A DNA stretch of 56,639 bases from Bacteroidales bacterium (GTDB taxonomy: Bacteria > Bacteroidota > Bacteroidia > Bacteroidales > P3), in contig CAAGNU010000232.1 of NCBI GenBank assembly GCA_900771365.1, positions 1-56,639 on the forward strand. Reading direction: 5' to 3'. Below, in pieces: positions 15,979 to 23,926 of this stretch. A model generated the notes under the pieces. It was given only the letters and a program-made list of their open reading frames with translations. It was not told the origin of the DNA and did not search any database. The position numbers and the translations under genes were made by a program. Numbering within the stretch: the stretch's first letter is position 1; each line of letters begins with the position of its first letter.

Positions 15979-18824
15979 TACAGATATTATCTAAAATAGA
16001 GAAATTATCATCTAAATTAGAATTTTTGTTAGAATCTAAATTAGTTTCTGATTACAAAGCAATTTTTGATTCTACGAATAGAATTTCAGTTTATTTGAAA
16101 GGATGTACTTGGACCTCAGAAGAGGCATCTTCCGCCTTTTCAGAGTTTGATGTCAGTTCCACGGTATTATTGGACAATGAAGACGATTCTTACGATTTCC
16201 TTTTTGAAAATGGTGACAAAATAGATGTGTCGACATCCAGACTGCGGTTAGATAATATGCTTTCAAATAATGCAAATGCAAATGATACAAATATTCCAGT
16301 ATTGACTTTTTATAGTTATAAGGGGGGGGTTGGCCGTTCTACCGCTGTGGCTTCATTTGCATCATTTCTTTCTATCAAGAAAGGAATGAAAGTGGTAATT
16401 CTTGATTGTGATTTTGAGGCACCAGGGTTCACGAATTTTTTTCTTGATGATACATCTGAACTTTACTATAAGAATGGAATTATTGAATACCTATTCGATA
16501 GTGCTGAAAATAAAGATATTCCATTGTATCCTTATTGTTGGGAGACTTCTAAAAAATATTCAGGGAAAGGTTCCATTTTTGTTTTCCCATCAGGGAATCT
16601 TAGCACAGATTTTGTTTCAGACGAATCATCTTGCACACATCTAGATCATTATCTTCAAGGGCTAAGTAGATTGGATATTTTCTCAACAGATACTTTGGCA
16701 GAACAACTTTCTTCTTTATTGAATAAGATTAGTGAAGACCTTGCTCCTGATGTCATATTGATTGATTCAAGAACAGGTTTTAATGACGTATTTGGAATTA
16801 CAGCATTTCGTCTATCAAATATTATTTTAGGATTATTTGGCGATGATGCACAGACTATTCCTGGTTTGTATTTTCTTTTGAATTCAAATTATCAGCGAAA
16901 GACATCCACTCGATTAATATTAGCTAATTCAATAATTCCTGCTTTTGCCAAAAGCAGACTTTTTGCTCATTTTAAAGAGAAAGTACAGGACTTTCTTTCT
17001 GAGATTCAAACAGAAGAAGATGAGAAGGAAAATGGACTCGCAACAGTTGACATTTTTCCAATAGGATATAATGATATATTAAAAAATATTGGGTTACCAA
17101 CATCATCATACGAAGATTATATATCATTGATTGAAAATAGTGAGTTTATTGATTATACAAATCTTTTTACACGATTGTATGACGCAATAACTGATTTTCA
17201 ACATATAAGACCTATTTGTGCCAATAATGAAGATAATGTACTGAATAAAACCAAACCTATAGATGGCAATCTGGCCCCAATTAGTCAGACAAATAGAATA
17301 AAAATATTACACAATATTAGTCAATTCTTGCCATCAATGTATGGTGAGGATATTACAGATTTTGATTCAGAATATAATAATAAAAGATATTATTATCGTA
17401 GATGCATGCAAGATCTTTTTAATCCTGAGAAAATAATTGTCTTAGGTAATAAAGGGACTGGAAAAACATATATTTATCGTTCATTAAGTAACTCAAGGAT
17501 AGTATCAGAACTTCGAAAAAGGGCTGATAAGGAAAAGTATGAATATGAATTTGTTCAGATTATCAATGATGATCATCGTTTTGAAACGCATCATTTGGAT
17601 AATATGATAGGAGATTTCTCTCAAGAGCTGTTTTTTGAACGTTTTTGGAAAATCTATATTTGGAGTGTGTTGGCTAATATTGGTCGTATCAATGCCGAAA
17701 ACATTTTAGCCATAAAAAATGATACCGCTACAGCACAGCAATTTGCAAGATTAATAAAAGATGATAATTTTATTATTAGTGTAGAAAAAGATATCCAAAA
17801 ATTAGACGAACAACTACTACAACGTGAACAAGGAAAATATCGTATAGTGATCATATTTGACGAATTAGATAGTATTGTTAAACCTATTTTCTGGTCTAAG
17901 CGTGTATCTCCACTTATCAACTATTCTAGGAGAATGTCATATTCTTGTATCTCACCAAAATTATTCTTAAGAAGTGATCTGTACAATAAAATTACCAATA
18001 TTAATAACAAAAATGAATTGATTAATCGAACAATATCGATTGAATGGAACCAAGATGAGATGTTCGCATATCTATTTAAATTTATCTTATCCCACTCAAA
18101 AGATGATTTTATTTTAGCAGTGAAAAATAGTAGTGGCTTCTCCTCTCGGTCGGTAAATCAAATAATCAAGAAACTTGAAAGAAATTCTGACAATTCACCA
18201 ATTGACGAGTTTTTACTTCGCCATTTGTGTGCGACTCTTTTCGGAAAGTATGCAGATACAAACCAATCAACACGTTACGGAGAAAGTTATGACTGGTTCT
18301 ACACCAATTTAAAAAATGCTAATGACACTATTAGCCTACGCCCCTTTATTGATTTATTGGGTTATGCTGTACAAGATGCATTAGCATCTGGTTTACCTAA
18401 TGACCCAGAACAACCAATTTTACCAGCTCAATATTATGTTAATTCTACAGTACGAGTCAAAGCTGTTGAACGGCATTTTAATGATTTAGCAAATGAGGAA
18501 GGCAATACTGACTTAAAAATCATATTCGATTATATTCGAGATAAAGCTCCTAATAAATTTAAGCATGATAGGTTGTGGATAGAAGATTTCGAGGAATTGG
18601 CACAAATGATTATAGAAACGAAAAAATTAGTAGACGTTAAAGATGCTGATAGTATGTTAGATCTACTCCTTGTAAATGGTATTGTTCGTAGACTGTATAT
18701 TAGGACATATAGAGGTACTGCTCCAAGAAAAGCCATACAATTTGCCTTACTATATAAATATTATCTTGGCTTGGGTTCTGGAAAATCTAGAAAACGCAAA
18801 ATTTCATCCTCAAAAATATATTAA
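15975..18824 (+). CDS. double P-loop protein: KGGVGR-type ParA/MinD ATPase fused to an AAA/STAND-like ATPase
   Basis: 949 residues. Residues 1-105 form an unassigned N-terminal region. Residues 107-400 form a SIMIBI (ParA/MinD-like) ATPase: YSYKGGVGRSTA (114-124) keeps the signature Lys116 but has Arg121 where the second lysine is usual. DCDFEAPG (144-151) is the A' motif and ILIDSRTGF (261-269) the Walker B, as in other KGGVGR-variant ATPases. Residues 475-720 form a second P-loop domain with Walker A GNKGTGKT (491-498), Walker B VIIFDELD (625-632) and a sensor-like FLRSDLY (664-670), recalling Sll1717/STAND-type ATPases. Residues 720-949 are helical with a winged-helix-like end and a basic tail. 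The gene is AT-rich (two sampled 60-nt lines have 27% and 32% G+C against 60% in a sampled line of the transglutaminase gene), suggesting transfer. A defence role is inferred. Confidence 0.8.
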   Translation: MIQILSKIEKLSSKLEFLLESKLVSDYKAIFDSTNRISVYLKGCTWTSEEASSAFSEFDVSSTVLLDNEDDSYDFLFENGDKIDVSTSRLRLDNMLSNNANANDTNIPVLTFYSYKGGVGRSTAVASFASFLSIKKGMKVVILDCDFEAPGFTNFFLDDTSELYYKNGIIEYLFDSAENKDIPLYPYCWETSKKYSGKGSIFVFPSGNLSTDFVSDESSCTHLDHYLQGLSRLDIFSTDTLAEQLSSLLNKISEDLAPDVILIDSRTGFNDVFGITAFRLSNIILGLFGDDAQTIPGLYFLLNSNYQRKTSTRLILANSIIPAFAKSRLFAHFKEKVQDFLSEIQTEEDEKENGLATVDIFPIGYNDILKNIGLPTSSYEDYISLIENSEFIDYTNLFTRLYDAITDFQHIRPICANNEDNVLNKTKPIDGNLAPISQTNRIKILHNISQFLPSMYGEDITDFDSEYNNKRYYYRRCMQDLFNPEKIIVLGNKGTGKTYIYRSLSNSRIVSELRKRADKEKYEYEFVQIINDDHRFETHHLDNMIGDFSQELFFERFWKIYIWSVLANIGRINAENILAIKNDTATAQQFARLIKDDNFIISVEKDIQKLDEQLLQREQGKYRIVIIFDELDSIVKPIFWSKRVSPLINYSRRMSYSCISPKLFLRSDLYNKITNINNKNELINRTISIEWNQDEMFAYLFKFILSHSKDDFILAVKNSSGFSSRSVNQIIKKLERNSDNSPIDEFLLRHLCATLFGKYADTNQSTRYGESYDWFYTNLKNANDTISLRPFIDLLGYAVQDALASGLPNDPEQPILPAQYYVNSTVRVKAVERHFNDLANEEGNTDLKIIFDYIRDKAPNKFKHDRLWIEDFEELAQMIIETKKLVDVKDADSMLDLLLVNGIVRRLYIRTYRGTAPRKAIQFALLYKYYLGLGSGKSRKRKISSSKIY

Positions 18825-19044
18825 AAGATGGTATTGCGTCATTCCGCCCGCAAGTATGTTCTGAAGAGTGCCGTTGTGGCATCCGACGCGAGTTATTATA
18901 AGGCTTTTCAATCTGCTTATTAAAAAGATTGTTATTGCTCGCTGATTTGAAAATCCATATAGTATATGGTATCGGAGGTGGGAATCTGATTTGATAGAGG
19001 CATAGTTGACCTTTCAGTTGTTGTGCATATATCGATACCCCTTT

Positions 19045-19140
19045 CGACTCATTCTATTTATTCGACTGGCTTGTATAATGCTTATTGATAATTGGTTGCC
19101 AGTCGAATCGAACCAGTCGAATCAGTCGAATCAGTCGAAC
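19045..19140 (+). repeat. R2 dispersed repeat, copy 1
   Basis: The left part reads CGACTCAT then ATTCGACTGGC (19060-19070). The right part begins GCCAGTCGAAT (19098-19108), an exact 11-bp inverted copy, and continues as roughly 9-bp direct units (CAGTCGAAT type) to 19140. The copy at 44966-45054 has the same left-right organisation. Confidence 0.8.
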
Positions 19141-19230
19141 GCCATTCTATTGGATTGATTTGGATTATCCCTTACATAATCTGCAGAACCGCAAGCAGGG
19201 TGGCGCGATGGTCAATCATTCTTCGCGTTC

Positions 19231-19252
19231 TGGTGCCGTGTTAACGGCACCA
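19231..19252. repeat. short perfect hairpin
   Basis: TGGTGCCGT and ACGGCACCA pair perfectly across a 4-nt loop. It is followed by a second small inverted repeat (CCTTTA / TAAAGG) but no T-run, so its role as a terminator is uncertain. Confidence 0.5.
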
Positions 19253-19443
19253 CCTTTAATCTATAAAGGCATATAAGCATTTGAGGTCAAAAAGCATCTT
19301 TTACCTTTTAGCCTTCGCGTGAGTCTGAATAGTCCTGAGGAACCCCCTACAGTCCACATCCTATCTTCTGCCATTTTGTCACTGCAACCTCGCCATAGCA
19401 CCTCTGAATGGGCATTTTTCGCCCGCTTTTTCTTCGCCCAGGG

Positions 19444-19487
19444 AAGCGAAGGTGGAGCGAAGGTGGGGCGAAGGTAAGGCGGAGCTA
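19444..19487 (+). repeat. R1 dispersed repeat, copy B (4 x 11 bp)
   Basis: Units AAGCGAAGGTG, GAGCGAAGGTG, GGGCGAAGGTA, AGGCGGAGCTA. A TTCGCCC lies about 12 bp upstream. It is the second member of the four-copy family and lies 304 bp after R2 copy 1. Confidence 0.9.
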
Positions 19488-19584
19488 CTTTGGCTCAGGA
19501 GTTGAGACTGACATTTTGTCGGTCTCGGCACTCTTCCCAACAAAAAAAGTTGGGTTGGCTTGGAACTGGAGCCGTTCGGTTGCT

Positions 19585-19606
19585 CAGTCGAACGAGTCGA
19601 ACTGGC
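19585..19606 (+). repeat. partial R2 repeat
   Basis: CAGTCGAACGAGTCGAAC followed by TGGC repeats the R2 unit twice. It shares ACTGGCTTGTA with the left part of R2 copy 1. It lies downstream of R1 copy B. Confidence 0.6.
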
Positions 19607-19650
19607 TTGTAGTTGCTCTGATTGGAGCGGGTGCCAGGCTTTGGGATGGG

Positions 19651-19684
19651 AAAAGGGTGTCGCGTGTGAGGCGACACCCTTTTT
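19651..19684. terminator. terminator after lnb
   Basis: AAAAGGGTGTCGC (19651-19663) pairs with GCGACACCCTTTT (19671-19683), a 13-bp perfect stem with a 7-nt loop and T-runs on both strands. It lies 21 bp beyond the lnb stop codon. Confidence 0.85.
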
Positions 19685-19704
19685 GGTCGTATAGAGGTTG
19701 TGTG

Positions 19705-20871
19705 CTATTCGATTCTGTGGCGCAGGTTGGAGATGAGGCGCAGGATGAGGATGAGCGAGATGGGCAGGACGGCAGCGTTGAGCTGCTGGGGCAGGGGCGC
19801 GAGGGTCATGACGGCTGCATAGAGGAGCATGAGCAGCTGGAGGCAGATGAGCCAGCGATTGCTGCGGCGCAGACGGATGGCAAAATAGATGAAGAGCGGC
19901 GAGGCCCAGAGGATGTTGAGGTTGGGCTTGGTACAGTAGTGCGAGGTGCAGAACCAGAGGAAGAGTACGAGTAGCGAGATGATGAAGGGGAGAAGGAAGA
20001 GTGGGATGTCGAGCCAGCGGAGCTTCCACTCCTTGTTCCAGCCCATGATGGTGAGGCAGAGGACGGCCATGAAGATGACCCAGAAGAGGAGGGTGGGTGA
20101 GAGGCTGCGGGCGTTAGGCTCGCGCGTGGGGGCGAGAATCAGCACGGCAGGGTTGGCGAGAGGCTCGTGGGTATCGCTGACGGTGAGGGTGTCGAACTGG
20201 TGCATCATCTCTATGGGGGAGAACATGTATTCATAGTTGGAGCAACGATGGTCGCAGCGCTGTCCGAGGACGGCATCTACGCCGAAGCGCCACCAGAGGA
20301 GGTTGTCTTCTGTGCTGCGATAGAGAAGGTTGCGATAGGTGAGGTTGGTGTCAGTAGTGATGGCAGGCGAGAGCGAACGATGGCAGAGGGCGCCTTCAAC
20401 CATGTCGCGGACACGGGTGGCGCAGTTGTCGCGGAAGAAGTCGTAGAGATAGTAGCGGTATTCGGGGAGGTAGTTGGTTTCGAGGGCTACGAAGAGGTTG
20501 TTGACCTCCTGCGGGGTGAGACGGAGCTGTTGCTCCCAGACGGCACGGCCTTCGTAGCCGTATTCGAAGAGGAAGTTGTTGAAGTTGCCCCGGCTGAGGC
20601 AGTAGTTGAGGCGGCCGCGGGCGAAGGTCCAGTAGAAATGGGGGATGTCGAAATTGAAGGTGCCGTAGTTATAGACGACATCGATGCCTTGGACGGAGTC
20701 GCAGACACGTACGGCGCTATGGCCGAAGGAGGTGTAGAACTCGTCGCCCTCGCCACAGGTGAGGATGGAGGCAAAGGCGGAATCGGAGAGTCGTATGTTG
20801 ATGGCGTCCTGGGCTTGGAGGTAAGGGATGAGGAGGACGGCGAAAAGGATGATGCTGATGATTTTTTTCAT
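19705..20871 (-). CDS. lnb: Lnb-type lipoprotein N-acyltransferase (DUF4105)
   Basis: 388 residues. A signal peptide or anchor is followed by a periplasmic DUF4105 domain (about 22-250) and then four or five membrane helices (about 262-385). Conserved residues of the Lnb family are visible: His51 in YTSFGHSAVRV and Cys150 in FFRDNCATRVRDMVEG. Lnb enzymes of Bacteroides add the third acyl chain to diacylated lipoproteins, replacing the unrelated Lnt. This fits a bacterium with many lipoproteins. The gene is monocistronic with a strong terminator downstream. The functional call rests on family membership and these two residues. Confidence 0.85.
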   Translation of the reverse strand: MKKIISIILFAVLLIPYLQAQDAINIRLSDSAFASILTCGEGDEFYTSFGHSAVRVCDSVQGIDVVYNYGTFNFDIPHFYWTFARGRLNYCLSRGNFNNFLFEYGYEGRAVWEQQLRLTPQEVNNLFVALETNYLPEYRYYLYDFFRDNCATRVRDMVEGALCHRSLSPAITTDTNLTYRNLLYRSTEDNLLWWRFGVDAVLGQRCDHRCSNYEYMFSPIEMMHQFDTLTVSDTHEPLANPAVLILAPTREPNARSLSPTLLFWVIFMAVLCLTIMGWNKEWKLRWLDIPLFLLPFIISLLVLFLWFCTSHYCTKPNLNILWASPLFIYFAIRLRRSNRWLICLQLLMLLYAAVMTLAPLPQQLNAAVLPISLILILRLISNLRHRIE

Positions 20872-20898
20872 ATTTCGACAAAAAAGGTGTGATTAAGA

Positions 20899-20936
20899 AA
20901 TGTAGAGCTCGCAGGGCATGGCCGAGGAGCTCTACA
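20899..20936 (-). terminator. hairpin after the DUF1015 gene
   Basis: ATGTAGAGCTC (20899-20909) pairs perfectly with GAGCTCTACAT (20926-20936). It lies just beyond the DUF1015 stop codon. The T-run is weak. Confidence 0.6.
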
Positions 20937-20958
20937 TGGTTATGAATGATAGATGCGA

Positions 20959-22224
20959 TTAGGCAAGTTCGTGGATAACGAGGCCGGAACGAAGCTTAGG
21001 CTCGAACCAAGTGGTCTTGGGAGGCATGATGTTGCCAGTATCGGCGATGTCGATAATCTGCTTCATGCTGACGGGATAGAGAGCGAAAGCGACTTTCATC
21101 TCGCCGTTGTCAACGCGACGCTTGAGCTCGCCGAGGCCGCGGATGCCGCCCACAAAGTCGATGCGTTTGTCGGTACGGAGATCCTTGATGCCGAGGATTT
21201 TGTCGAGGACATGGTCGGAGAGGATCTTAACATCGAGGACGCCGATAGGATCGTTGTCGTCGTATTTGCCAGCTTTGGCGGTCATCTTGTACCAATGGCC
21301 ATCGAGGTACATGCTGTGCTCGTGGAGCTTGGCGGGGGTGTAGATCTCGGTGCCCATGTCTTCAATGGTGTAGGCATCGTTGAGGGCGTTGAGGAACTGC
21401 TCTTTGGTGAGGCCGTTGAGGTCTTTGACCACGCGGTTGTAGTCGATAACGTTGAGCTGGTTGTCGGGGAAGATAACGGTCATGAAGTAGTTGTACTCTT
21501 CCTTGCCAGTGTGAGCGGGGTTGTGCTCTTTCTTCTCCTGTCCGACGAGGGCAGCAGCAGCGCTACGGTGGTGACCGTCAGCGATGTACATGGCGGGAAC
21601 CTGCTTGTCGAAGATTTCGACGAGTTCGTCGATGAGCTTGCGGTCATCGATGACCCAGAAGCGATGGCCGAAGCCGTCTTCCTTGGCTACGAAGTCGTAG
21701 ATGGGCTTGTTGGCGGTAACGGAGGCAACAATCTCATCGATGCGAGCGATGGCGGGATAAGCGAAGAAAACGGGCTCGACGTTAGCGTTGGTGATGCGGA
21801 CGTGGCGCATACGGTCTTCTTCCTTGTCTTTACGGGTGAGTTCGTGCTTCTTGATGACTTTGTTGACATAGTCCTCGCTGTAGGCGCAAGCCACGATGCC
21901 GTACTGCCATTTAGCGTTAGCATCGGTGGGGTTCATGCTCTGAGCGTAGATGTAGAGCTTTTCTTCCTGGTCCTGAACTAACCAGCCATAGTCCTTGAAG
22001 GCGTTGTAGTTCTTGACAACCTGCAGATAAACCTCAGGATCGGTGTCTTTGATGCCGGGTTCGAGGTCGATTTCAGCCTTGGTGACGTGGAGGAGGCTGT
22101 AGGGGTTGCCTTCGCATTCTTTGCGAGCTTCTTCGGTATTGAGGACATCGTAGGGGCGGGAAGCCAGTTTCTCAACGATGTTTGCTGGAGGGCGAAAGCC
22201 CTTGAAGGGTTTGATGATAGACAT
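20959..22224 (-). CDS. DUF1015 family protein
   Basis: 421 residues, cytoplasmic. The motifs IKPFKGFRPP at the N-terminus, ASRPYDVLN and MYIADGHHRSAAA identify DUF1015, which is distantly related to the ParB/sulfiredoxin-type SerK/SbnI serine kinases. In many Bacteroidota this gene lies beside serC and serA, which hints at serine metabolism, but neither is present here. The GHHR segment probably forms the nucleotide or metal site. An inverted repeat lies in the leader region (22250-22307), which could affect its transcription. Biochemical function is not settled. Confidence 0.88.
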   Translation of the reverse strand: MSIIKPFKGFRPPANIVEKLASRPYDVLNTEEARKECEGNPYSLLHVTKAEIDLEPGIKDTDPEVYLQVVKNYNAFKDYGWLVQDQEEKLYIYAQSMNPTDANAKWQYGIVACAYSEDYVNKVIKKHELTRKDKEEDRMRHVRITNANVEPVFFAYPAIARIDEIVASVTANKPIYDFVAKEDGFGHRFWVIDDRKLIDELVEIFDKQVPAMYIADGHHRSAAAALVGQEKKEHNPAHTGKEEYNYFMTVIFPDNQLNVIDYNRVVKDLNGLTKEQFLNALNDAYTIEDMGTEIYTPAKLHEHSMYLDGHWYKMTAKAGKYDDNDPIGVLDVKILSDHVLDKILGIKDLRTDKRIDFVGGIRGLGELKRRVDNGEMKVAFALYPVSMKQIIDIADTGNIMPPKTTWFEPKLRSGLVIHELA

Positions 22225-22241
22225 GTTGATTTTGAATTTTA

Positions 22242-22310
22242 GATTTTAGATTGCAGATTGTAGAGTTCCAGGTACGGGGCGTACGGTGGTCGTCTGCAAT
22301 CTGCAATTCT
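22242..22310. repeat. inverted repeat with GCAGATTGTAGA-type arms
   Basis: ATTGCAGATT (22250-22259) and AATCTGCAAT (22298-22307) pair perfectly and the match extends imperfectly to about 18 bp. Similar TACAATCTACATT units occur at 22686-22720 on the other side of the broken four-helix-bundle gene, so the repeats flank it. Confidence 0.6.
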
Positions 22311-22314
22311 ATTA

Positions 22315-22675
22315 TTATTCTTTATTATTTTTTTGTTTCATTGTTATTATAGATGAAGAAAGTAGTTTGTGGATTTCTTCTGCATTTTGAAAGAGGGATT
22401 CGAATAATTTGTCATTTATGTAACCGCTTTAGTGGATTACGTCAAACCAAAATTGTGTTTCGTAACTTTCTTTGAGTGCGATGGAGTTCTTGTGGATGAA
22501 GTTTTGCGGACTTTCGGCTCCAAGGGACTCGCTATAGTTTGCACCAATGTTGGAAGCGCTACGTAATAATTGGTCGGCTATTTTATTCAGTCCTTTCTCT
22601 TCGAGATAGTTTGACAGCGCCACAGCTCTCACGGCAAACGATAGGCATTTTGTATATTATACCTTTGTCTTTCAT
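22315..22675 (-). pseudogene. four-helix-bundle (IVS-type) protein, broken by a frameshift and a nonsense codon
   Basis: The conserved core is QLLRSASNIGANYSE, followed by IALKESYETQFWFDVIH, typical of the small four-helix-bundle proteins first found in 23S rRNA intervening sequences. Reading from the ATG at 22675, the sequence starts MKDKGIIYK and then shifts frame at an AAAA run near 22648, where one extra A restores the frame CLSFAVRAVALSNYL. The frame then meets TAA at 22429-22431 after FDVIH. Reading on gives SGYINDKLFESLFQNAEE, the expected C-terminal helix, to a final stop at 22315. The total is 361 bp, i.e. 120 codons plus one base, which agrees with a single-base insertion. The protein is probably not made in full. 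Confidence 0.8.
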
Positions 22676-22685
22676 GGAGAGCGTC

Positions 22686-22720
22686 ATCTACATTCTACAA
22701 TCTACATTCTACAATCTACA
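22686..22720. repeat. short tandem repeat of CTACATTCTACAAT
   Basis: About two and a half copies of a 14-bp unit lie between the broken IVS-type gene and the gcvT stop codon. They resemble the arms of the inverted repeat at 22250-22307. Confidence 0.65.
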
Positions 22721-22726
22721 TTTATT

Positions 22727-23833
22727 TTAGCCCTCGTAGAAAGGCATCTTCACGGTGACGGCTTTGAGGAGCTTCTCACGGATCTTGATGTAGATCTCGG
22801 TGCCGACTTTGCCGTATTCGGCTTTCACCAGAGCTGTGCCGATGTTCTTGCCTGTGCTGGGGCTGGGGCTGCCGGAACGGACTTCGCCAATCTTGTTGCC
22901 TTCAGCGTCGCAGACTTCGTAGCCATTACGGGCGATACCGCGGTCGATCATCTCGAAACCGGCAATCTTGCGCTTCACACCAGCGGCTTTCTGAGCGAGG
23001 AGGAGGTCCTTGTTGATGAACTTGTTGTTTTCAGCTTTCAGCTTGGTAATCCAAGCGAGAGGAGCTTCGAGGGGGCTGATGGTGTCGTCCATCTCGTGGC
23101 CGTAGAGGCAGAAGCCTTTTTCGAGGCGGAGGGTGTCGCGGCAGCCGAGGCCGGCCGGCATGATGCCGTATTCCTTACCAGCTTCGAAGACGGCGTTCCA
23201 GACGTCGATAGCTTTGTCTGCGGGGATGTAGATCTCGCATCCGCCAGCACCGGTATAACCAGTAGTGGAGAGGATGATGTTGTCGATACCTGCGAAGTTG
23301 AGAACCTGGAAATGGTAGTACACCATGTCCACGATGTTGTTGTTGGTGAGCTTCTGCATAGCTTTGAGGGCATTGGGTCCCTGGACGGCGAGCTGAGCCC
23401 ACTGTTCGCTCTCGTTGATAAAATCGACGCCGAGGGTCATGCCCATCTTGTCGGCAATCTGGGACATCCAAGCCCAGTCTTTATCGATATTGGCAGCGTT
23501 GGGAACCATAAAATATTCGTCCTCGCTGACGCGGTAAACGAGCATATCGTCTACGATACCGCCCTGGCCGTTGGGGAGGCAGGTGTACTGTACCTGGCCG
23601 TCGGTGAGAGCCTCAACGTCATTTACGGTGCAATACTGCATGAACTGTTTGGCGAGAGGGCCTTTGGCGCGAAATTCGCCCATGTGGCTGACGTCGAACA
23701 CGCCGACATTGTTGCGGACATTGTTGTGTTCTTCAACGAGGCCGGTGTACTGGATAGGCATGTTGTAACCTGCAAATTCGGCCATCTTAGCGCCTAAAGC
23801 GATGTGAAGGTCTGTGTACGGAGTTGTCTTCAT
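22727..23833 (-). CDS. gcvT: glycine cleavage system T protein (aminomethyltransferase)
   Basis: 368 residues. GcvT transfers the methylene group from the aminomethyl-lipoyl arm of GcvH to tetrahydrofolate and releases ammonia. Family motifs are AGYNMPIQYTG, GVFDVSHMGEF, LLSTTGYTGAGGCEIY (as ILSTTGYTGAGGCEIY), GLGCRDTLRLEKGFCLYGHE and the C-terminal RSGSPSPSTGKNIG barrel. Length and order are those of a normal enzyme. No gcvH or gcvP lies beside it, so the partners are elsewhere. A well-spaced promoter lies at 23893-23923, giving a leader of about 50 nt. Confidence 0.96.
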   Translation of the reverse strand: MKTTPYTDLHIALGAKMAEFAGYNMPIQYTGLVEEHNNVRNNVGVFDVSHMGEFRAKGPLAKQFMQYCTVNDVEALTDGQVQYTCLPNGQGGIVDDMLVYRVSEDEYFMVPNAANIDKDWAWMSQIADKMGMTLGVDFINESEQWAQLAVQGPNALKAMQKLTNNNIVDMVYYHFQVLNFAGIDNIILSTTGYTGAGGCEIYIPADKAIDVWNAVFEAGKEYGIMPAGLGCRDTLRLEKGFCLYGHEMDDTISPLEAPLAWITKLKAENNKFINKDLLLAQKAAGVKRKIAGFEMIDRGIARNGYEVCDAEGNKIGEVRSGSPSPSTGKNIGTALVKAEYGKVGTEIYIKIREKLLKAVTVKMPFYEG

Positions 23834-23892
23834 TATATTAAGTGTTTGAATTATTATTAATTATGAATTTTTATGTCAAAAATATGAATTTA

Positions 23893-23923
23893 CAAATATA
23901 CAATTTTTTTTTGAAATACCAAA
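23893..23923 (-). promoter_or_regulatory. promoter for gcvT
   Basis: On the minus strand 23923-23920 is TTTG and 23900-23893 is TATATTTG, with 19 bp between them. This is a good Bacteroidota promoter. It overlaps the 3' flank of the M6 protease gene. Confidence 0.65.
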
Positions 23924-23926
23924 CTT

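Larger units (their letters stand above)
18825..19704. other. 880-bp intergenic region with composite repeats
   Basis: No gene is supported. In order it contains an R2 repeat (19045-19140), a hairpin TGGTGCCGT / ACGGCACCA (19231-19252), an R1 repeat (19444-19487), a partial R2 repeat (19585-19606) and the terminator of the minus-strand lnb gene (19651-19684). The first 200 bp show nothing I recognise. Confidence 0.7.
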
